Shown piece after piece: positions 50,201-59,200 of a stretch of DNA of 64,000 bases (positions are counted from its first letter, which is position 1; every line of letters begins with the position of its first letter). The stretch is from NCBI GenBank assembly GCA_026874595.1, contig CM049313.1, forward strand, positions 66,346,159 through 66,410,158. Direction: 5' to 3'. This DNA comes from Sipunculus nudus (Eukaryota; Annelida; Sipuncula; Golfingiida; Sipunculidae). The notes below the pieces were generated by a model. It did not search any database. It was not told the origin of the DNA and was given only the letters and a program-made list of their open reading frames with translations. A program made the translations under genes and the position numbers.

Positions 50201-53200
50201 AAGCGTGGTTTCTAGAAAAATATATTTATCAACGATTTCTTTTATAATGATATACAGAATATCCTCAACCCGCATGTTTTGCGGGTTTCGTTTCTCTCTG
50301 CTATCTTTAATATTTTTATCATAATTTTTAAATGTGAAGGAGTGTTCTTGTAAGACGTTTTGCATGTTTTAGAATCCACCTTGTAGTTTGTGTGTGAGAT
50401 GTCTCAGATTAGTGGGCATATAAATGATTTAGAGGACCCTATTCACACACCAGGCATTCTAAATGTTCAGTGAACCAGTAATACAGTAAACCCTCGCCTT
50501 ACGACCATCTTGGTTTATCGACCACCACAAAATAACGACCACTCGTCAAAGTCCAAGTCTTTTTTGTTCTTTATATATGAGACCTCACTTAGACGACCAC
50601 CTAGAAAATGTGACCAATTATCGAAGTCCGGCTGGTAGTTATTTTTTGAAGGGTTTACTGTATTTTGTTTCCTCCGCAGAATATAATGGTATCTGCCAAA
50701 ATTTCTTTCTATCACCGTTTGCTTACTCCTGTACACGAGTTTCAATATAAGATTGCATCGGGCACGACCAGTGATTCATAACACCAACAAAGCGCGCATA
50801 GCACTTGGCAGACAATGATTTTCTCGCTTCATTTTTCCTGCTTTCATTTTTCTTTTCTTTGTTCGAGAGTAGTTGCGTATGCCCAAGATCGCACCTCTGG
50901 TTTCGCAGTGTTATGTAAATGTGGACTGTGTTTACTCACACACAGAATCATAACCACCTATAAAACAGGTGAATAGACATAGTATGTATGTGCGCCGGGA
51001 TAGTTTTGTTGGAAGACGTTTGAATTCAGTCAGAATGAACTTATGGCGTGAGTTAATTCATATCTTATTGAAAATGATTATGTGCCTTTTAAATAAGCAT
51101 CGATACAATTTCATATTTATAAAATACATACATGACAGAACTCAAGTTTGGAGATAAATTAACCCATGATAAGAAATGATAATAAACTTAAGCGAGTTTT
51201 TAAAGTCTGCTCGAGGCGCATGCAAAATACTTACTGACTTGACGCGAGTGATAACTTCAGAAATCGGCTAGTGATTATGTAACATAGGGGGTCTCCGCTC
51301 AAGCGTTACGGAGCGGAGACAGCTGCACAGGAGAGCCGTCACTCATGATTTAAACAACAACAAACAAATATTTATTGTTAAAATTAACAAAGGTGATAAG
51401 AGTCAGGCGTCTGTTTACTACTGTCGCAGCCGAGACTTGTATGTCACCCAGTGCCACGAGTTCCAGGCTCTCCAATCAACAACTGGGACCTCTGGTGATC
51501 TATAGAACCAATTAAATGACTCGCTGAATCTAAATCAATGCTCACGGACTGGAGCCAGGGGTAGCCGCCCGGGACCATGCCCCCCCCCCCCCCCCCGTCT
51601 TTGCATGCTACTCTAGTGATACCGTATTCTCTCAGTCTAGACTCTGAATGTCACATTTTGAAAACAATGGTTTGAAATTAAATCTCAAAATATAAAAATA
51701 GGTACATGTTTTTTTGTATGAAACAAGTTGTAGAGATCGTTCGCGATCAACAAAAATTTCCAATAAATGATAAATAAATTAAATAATCATGGATTTTACA
51801 CAAATGAATTTTGAATTAGATATTTTAGTAATAAATTGTTTTCACCCATTCTCAATTTATCATTCATGCAAAGATTTTTATAATTATCCTCATGGGGGCT
51901 CTCATTCAGACTGAAAAGCCGATGTCGCAAATCGTTTGATGGAATTAACGGCATAACGCTAGTATAAAAAAAGGAACCCTTATACGGTCCCGCATTCTTT
52001 TATAAAATTCTTTGGCTGTCTGTGCTTCATTAGAGTAAGCCCGATGTAATTTTCCGCTCCTAGCTGAGGTTGTTATTTTAGTTGGCAGGATTTCAGTTCG
52101 GCCTATGCTCCTTCTTCCTTTCTGGTCACAGATCTTAGAGTCAATGTTATAATTTATTACTCCTTGTGCTATAACTTCCCCGAAACAAAACATTTCCAGC
52201 AATATTTTGTGAGGATGGGATGTTTTTAGTTTTCCAGCATTGTCTCCGTGTCTGCTTCTTCCTGAAAGGACATGACTAGCCGTGATTACGATGGTATCCA
52301 GTTATTCCGTAGCATTCAGGCCAATTCCTAGTTGGATGTCTCAGTCTACCAACAAAAACGTCTTGCATGCTTCCACTCGTGCCAGGGTTCCCTTTGGAAT
52401 CGGAAATATTGATCTATCTAACCAAACAGAATGTGAAATATTTCACCCAGAGTTGCTCAGAGCCCATTTTACTTATATCCCCACATGGATCGGCTTCAAA
52501 AAGTTAAGAGTATCTGAATCTCAGAAATTAGCATAGTATTATATAGGACTTACTGTCATTAAAGATATTTCTACTCTGTTTATACATTACAACTCTGTCA
52601 TATATTTCTTTACTGAAACTTGACTATAATTATGACTGTTCATTTTTATATACATTAAGTAATCTTTACGACTCTTTGGTATTACGACTCTATGCATATG
52701 CTAGGACTCTCAATCTATAATAACATTGACGGTGGTGGCACAGGACCTTTGTCACGGAACTCCTCTGTGGTCACGCCTCGGATTTGCACTTTTTTGTTCT
52801 TGAACCTTCGAGAATGATGCAGAGTGTGTCCTTAGGGAGGTCATTTCCCTTATCTCTCCATATAGCTAGAGATCCTTATCTCTCCATATAGCTAGAGATA
52901 TATCCAACTCATTTTCGAAGGGTCTATTACACCGCTACCTGTCGGTAACTATGTGTTTCCTTAAGGATTGTGTTCGTAAAAGCAGTTTGTTACTCTGAAA
53001 ACAAAAACAGTTTGCCTTCCCTATCTTTACTTTTTTCTGAGACTCAAAGAGTCAGAAATTACAAAATGCTCATAAGTTCTAGAGCATCAGAAAACACGAT
53101 TTGAATCTATGTTAGACATGTTATAGTTTAGCAAGTCTTCATTATATAAAAGCACCATCAGTTGTTTTTGTGTTAAAACTAAACTTGTCTTCAAGTAATG

Positions 53201-56200
53201 AACGGGTAGGAGGAGCTAAGTCACATGATTATAAAAACAGAGAAGCAAAAGTTGTTTCACCAAGAGAGTACATTTATATAGTAATTTAATAGCCGTCGTC
53301 GCCTTCATGGTCGAACTCTTTCAGTTAGTTAATGTCATTGGAATAAACATATTGCTATTTACCATATTTGGTTGTTATTAGATATCAGCTTAAATGTTTT
53401 TGTGGGAAATGTCAAATTCCTGAAAGATATTACAATGAGAGAGACATTACAGCCAGGTACTCCTGATAAGGCGTACTGGTTTGAATATATCAATATGAGT
53501 GAATGACCTATCAGTTGTTTGTTAGCAGTAACTTTGTTAGCAGGTTCTTGTCCTCTTGATAAATAAGATTGATAGTGGATATGTAGCTTTTTATTCAGCT
53601 TTATTTTGTTATGTTTAGACCATTGATTTCCTGTAGAAATTCGTCAAGCTGACCCAACCGCGCCCATGGGGCGTGGATTAAATGCATTTATTGGTTCCTA
53701 TGTCTGACTTTTTGATAAACTGATCCCCTGATTTTGCCGAATCAGATATGATCCTGGAGTCAGACCCGTGTTTAGATTTCCATGGATCGGTTTTTATGGT
53801 CTAGGGGCAGAGCACAGGACGCCGGGCCGGTAGGTCGTGAGTTTAAACCTCAGCCGAGAAGCTATGAGGTTTTTCACGGTCAGCCACTACCTACAGGGTT
53901 AGCGCCCTGCAAGGTCAATCGGAAAACTGTGTCCCATAGGAGTGTACCTGACTCAAACGAGTGCGTCTTTTGGGATATTCGATATTATGACCTATCAATG
54001 GGGTAGATTACCCACCAATTACCCGCATGTGCGGTAGACAGCGGGCTTTGCTGACACCAGGGGTCAAAATAAGATGATGGGTAGCGAGCCCTACCGCCCA
54101 ATCACGTAGTTCCAAACCGAAATTTAACTCTGCACACGAACATGTATGGTTTACATAGATTAAGAAGATGTTGCACTTTCCATGATATTTGTTTGAATAT
54201 AATTATCTAACCATACTGTTATAAATATAGAATAACCTGCTGTAAAGAGAAATGTCTGGAGTCCAGATTTCTTCCGGTAAGAAGCGAATGTCCTTGATAT
54301 CACCAAAGGCTGCCGGCTTCCATTGAAGGATATCATCCACCCATGTCTGAAACAATTAAATACTTGAGTTTTTGTAGAATTCAAAACGCTTTAATTAGTG
54401 GATCCCATCATCTTATGTTTTACAAAGGCAGAACAAAAATCAGGGTTAAATATTCCCAAAACAATGTTTTAACAGTAAATAATATATATATATTTTTTTT
54501 AATACACAGACAGAGATAGACAATGTTAATATAACACAATCTTGATTTAGTTTTTCTTTCTTTTTAACTCTTTAAGTTTAAGATTGCAATTGCAAGCCTC
54601 TCCGAGCATCATTAAAGCCCCTTTTCCATGATCGTGTTTCCTCGCGCAACTGATTTTCCTGGCGGGTTAAACCCGCACGTAGGAACCCGATTATGGAAAA
54701 CGGGCGTAATACCAATAGCCATATATGCTATAGGATCAGTACAGATTCCAAAGTATTATAAATGAATTAGCCTATCCTGTGAGAGCTCACCATTTCGAAC
54801 ACCTGTCTACAGGTTCATATACACTAGACACCAAAATAAATTGATAAATGGAACGGTCTTGGAAAACTTAACGGTTACCCCTTACCCTGGCCGTCTTTCA
54901 TTCGCCATATTTGTTCCCGACAACGCTTGTTTTTTATACCTGATGTGCTATATAAAATGTTATTAAGAAATAAAGCTGAGACCTCTATCACACGGCACAA
55001 AATGTTATTAAGAAATAAAGCTGAGACCTCTATCACACGGCACAAATGGCACGACCAATCTGACATGGATCAGTTTGACAATATAAATCTGGCCAGTTGG
55101 AGCCGATGGTTTTTGTGCAAGTTTGCTTGTTTTCTTTCTGACACAAATAACCACATCGGGTCGTCATTGAGATCTTTATTATGGGAGATACGGTGTGAAA
55201 ACGGAAGTTGAGCACTGTAAAAATAAACTGATTGATTATCATGGCATTTGATGCCCTCATTGATCTTGAAGAACTTCAAGTGCTGCATAATACCTTTGGC
55301 GCAACTCACAGACTTCTTCATTTTTATCCATTTTCTTTTGCATTTTTTAAACGACCTATCACAGCCCTCTGTCAACCCTATAGCAAGACGCCGACCATAA
55401 AAGTCAGTTCAAGAAAAACAGGTCTTGATGGAATAATCACGAAGAACTGAACTGAGTTCTTGTGACCTATATTCGAAGGAAAAACACGAAGTTCAGTAAG
55501 CCCGGTGCACGGTCGTGTGCGGTCCTACCCTAGAAACTCGGTAAAAATCACACTGCGCATATGTATATGAAATATAAATAGAAGATATTTCCTTGCAATG
55601 TAACTATTTTTTTTTATTTTAAATTCGTTCCACCGTGCCTATCAGAAGAAGATTCGTTTAGAGTGGAAATGTCCATACGTGTGGTTAAATCTGACAAGGG
55701 AAAGCTTAAACCAGTACAGTTCTTACGCTAGTGTCAGTGAAATCTTTTGTACAACCTTGCAGGGACGTTCTGGTCTCCCTGAAGTCATTTTATTAGTAAA
55801 TCTGCCATCTAGAGATAAAATAAATAACTTTATGAGTTATGCATATTATTATATATATGACGCTGATGGCCACAACTTAAACTGTCCTGTAGAATACATG
55901 GTTTGTGGTAACTACATAGTGAAAAATTAAGCTTTAAAAATGTTCATTAGAAAAATCTATATATTAATAGCGTAAGGCGATTTTTGTAATTTTCCGTATC
56001 TCCTCTGATATCACCGTACGGTTTGCCATGATTTCTGACATACATATGCTCAGGGTTTGTCCGAAGAGATTCCACCCACTTTTATTTGCAATATTTGCGT
56101 ATTACGTGCATAATTAATAATTTTAATATTTGCTCCCCCGTGGGCGCCTCTTTTCTTTGTGTCTTCGGCCTGGTAACACAATGGCCATACAGTGTTTGAT

Positions 56201-59200
56201 GGCGGGACAGAGTTTTTCTCCGGGGGCCCTATCTGGGCTTTTCTTAAATTTGCGGTGACCGGCCCGAAATAATCCCTATTGGTGATCCCTTCTCAAAATG
56301 CAACCTCCGCGTAGCGAAAAGGTCTATTGTGCACAAGGAGATCTCGCGTAAGAAAAATGCCCAAAAGGGGGATCTTTCAAAGAATGAAAATTTTCTGAGC
56401 GGTAGTGAATGCATGGTAGTGTGTAAAACCCGAACCCCACGGTCCCCGGACCCCATAAACCTATTTCCTCATTTTCCATTATTTACACCGATAAAAACAC
56501 CACTATTGTTGATGTAAGAACAGAGCAAAGTCTCTAAATGTTGAACATTTGTAAATGATTTCTGACATACATATGCTTAGGGTTTGTCCGAAGAGATAAC
56601 ACCCACTTTTATTTGCAATATTTGCGTATTACGTGCATAATTAATAATTTTAATATTTGCTCCCCCGCGGGCGCCTCTTTTCTTTGTGTCTTCGGCCTGG
56701 TAACACAATGGCCATACAGTGTTTGATGGCGGGACAGAGTTTTTCTCCGGGGGCCCTATCTGGGCTTTTCTTAATTGTGGTGACCGGCCCGAAATAATCC
56801 CCATTGGTGATCCCTTCTCAAAATGCAACCTCCGCTTAGAGAAAAGGTCTATTGTGCACAAGGAGATCTCGCGTGAGAAAATTGCTCAAAAGGGGGATCT
56901 TTTAAAGAATGAAAATTTTCTGAGCGGTAGTGAATGCAGGGTAGTGTGTAAAACCCGAACCCCACGGTCCCCGGACCCCATAAACCTATTTCCTCATTTT
57001 CCATTATTTACACCGATAAAAATACCACTATTGTTGATGTAAGAACAGAGCAAAGTCTCTAAATGTTGCACATTTGTAAATGGCCAATTCACTGAAAGAT
57101 TTATAATTACAAAAAATATTTCGATGAAGACGGACCTCATTTACTTGAATTTGCCGACTGTTCATTTTTGACGGACCCCAGTAACCACCGCTCATATTTT
57201 TATTTATGACTAAAAGAGGAAAAAAAAATAGCACCCATGTCACACACTAGATATAATATTTGTTATTTTAAATGAAAATATAATAGTGCGGACACAATGG
57301 GGGAGATTTAATTGAACAGTTGAGCGGACCTGAGACTGATATATCAGAGCACTCCCACATAACAACAGGTTTCGTGCTCCGTTCATAACAACTATGCAAT
57401 TTAAAGTTGGCAATAATATAAATACCGAAAGGAATTGTTAATTACTTGCATTTCAAGCAACTACAGGTTCCAAAATAATGATTTTGTAATTGTTTTTAAT
57501 TATTATACTTTTTAAAACGCTACACAAATGAAATAAATAGCAAATATAAAATTATGAATACAAACTGAGACAGAAATGTAAAAATACAGATACAAACACA
57601 ATAATAAATCACAAGGGTGTCATGGCTAAACGTGATGTGAAATACATGTATGTACTAAAGAAATGGTAAAACAACGAGAAAACGGGGTCCGTGTAATCCG
57701 TGAGGTCCGTGCCCCAGGGTCCGGAAGTGTTTTTTTGTAATTGTTTTTAATTATTATACTTTTTAAAACGCTACACAAATGAAATAAATAGCAAATATAA
57801 AATTATGAACACAAACTGAGACAGAAATGTAAAAATACAGATACAAACACAATAATAAATCACAAGGGTGTCATGGCTAAACGTGATGTGAAATACATGT
57901 ATGTACTAAAGAAATGGTAAAACAACGAGAAAACGGGGTCCGTGTAATCCGTGAGGTCCGTGCCCCAGGGTCCGGAAGTGTTTTTTTATCAAATTTTGTT
58001 GCTAAACAGACTATTTTTTTCTGTTTTAACCAAACATAATATAAAATATGTCTTTAGATACGATTATGCTGAAATATCTGGACAAATTACCATGAGAGTT
58101 TAAGAATTACAAATTTTTCTTGGGGTCCGGGTTCCGGAGTGGGATCCGGGTTTAACACACTGCCTGAACGCATTGACTGTCTCACTGGAAAACATTCGCT
58201 CAGCTTTCAAACAGAAAGGAGTGCATGATATTTAAAAATATATACAGCCAATAAATATACCACATAATATAATGCTACCACGAACTTTTGCGCAGCGGGA
58301 TTGCCCGACCATTTTACTGCTCAGTTTTTGTGCGTTATAACCGGAATGCAATTATCGAGATCACGTCTCAGCACTATACTGCACTACCATGCAAGATAAC
58401 AGGTTCCTTTATTGGCGGATTCATGGGCTCGAAGGGCAACTTTAAATGGCGATGTTCAGCATAATATATATTTTCATAAAAAAATGATTTTATTTAACAT
58501 ATCAACTTCTTCGAAAATTCTCCGGCCAACCTCTCGGCTTCAATTAGAGTTTTATGCATAACACCATGCATATAATGGATCTATATATTAATTGCGTAAC
58601 GCGATTTGTGTAAATTTACGTGTCTCCTCTGACACTGCGGTTTGCCGTGTTTTTTGACATACACATGCTCCGGGTTTGTCCGAAGACATTCCACCATTCG
58701 GACAAGAACGTATTCGTCCAGGTCATTCAGACTCCGACACAAGGTTAACTCAAAGACAGAACACTTATACCAAATGTCGGATTCAAAGAGACATTAACAT
58801 TGTACAACCAAGACATACAACTATGACAGACTATTTGACATCAGAACTAAATGCTCGCCCAAAACCGTGCGTAGCACGGGTAATTGCTAGTATATTTTTA
58901 TTTTCTTAATTTAAATATATTTTGTCTTCATTAAATATTTCAATTTTATTTGATTTACCAGTCGTTTCCAGATGTGTATGGTAATGTATTGTTGGCTGGT
59001 ATCGAAGCGGACCAGTTGTATAAGGTCTAGGCTCATGTTGACTTGTAGCGGTCTGCTGGGGTCCAGCACGGGCCTGGTGTAAGGTTTACCTCGCTCACGT
59101 AAACGGGCCCTCAACTCCTTCATCAGCAGGGTCTCCATGGTAACGTACTGTTCATACCTGTATGAGATATCAGGTAAATATAATAAATAAACTGACCCGG

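Noticed and set aside
56719-57042. 107-codon plus-strand frame in the 528-bp duplication
   Set aside because: A shorter version occurs in the other unit, but the two differ in reading length and no domain is visible. It is probably non-coding element sequence.
58676-58909. 77-codon plus-strand frame
   Set aside because: It lies almost wholly inside the 311-bp Helitron and has no Rep or helicase motif.
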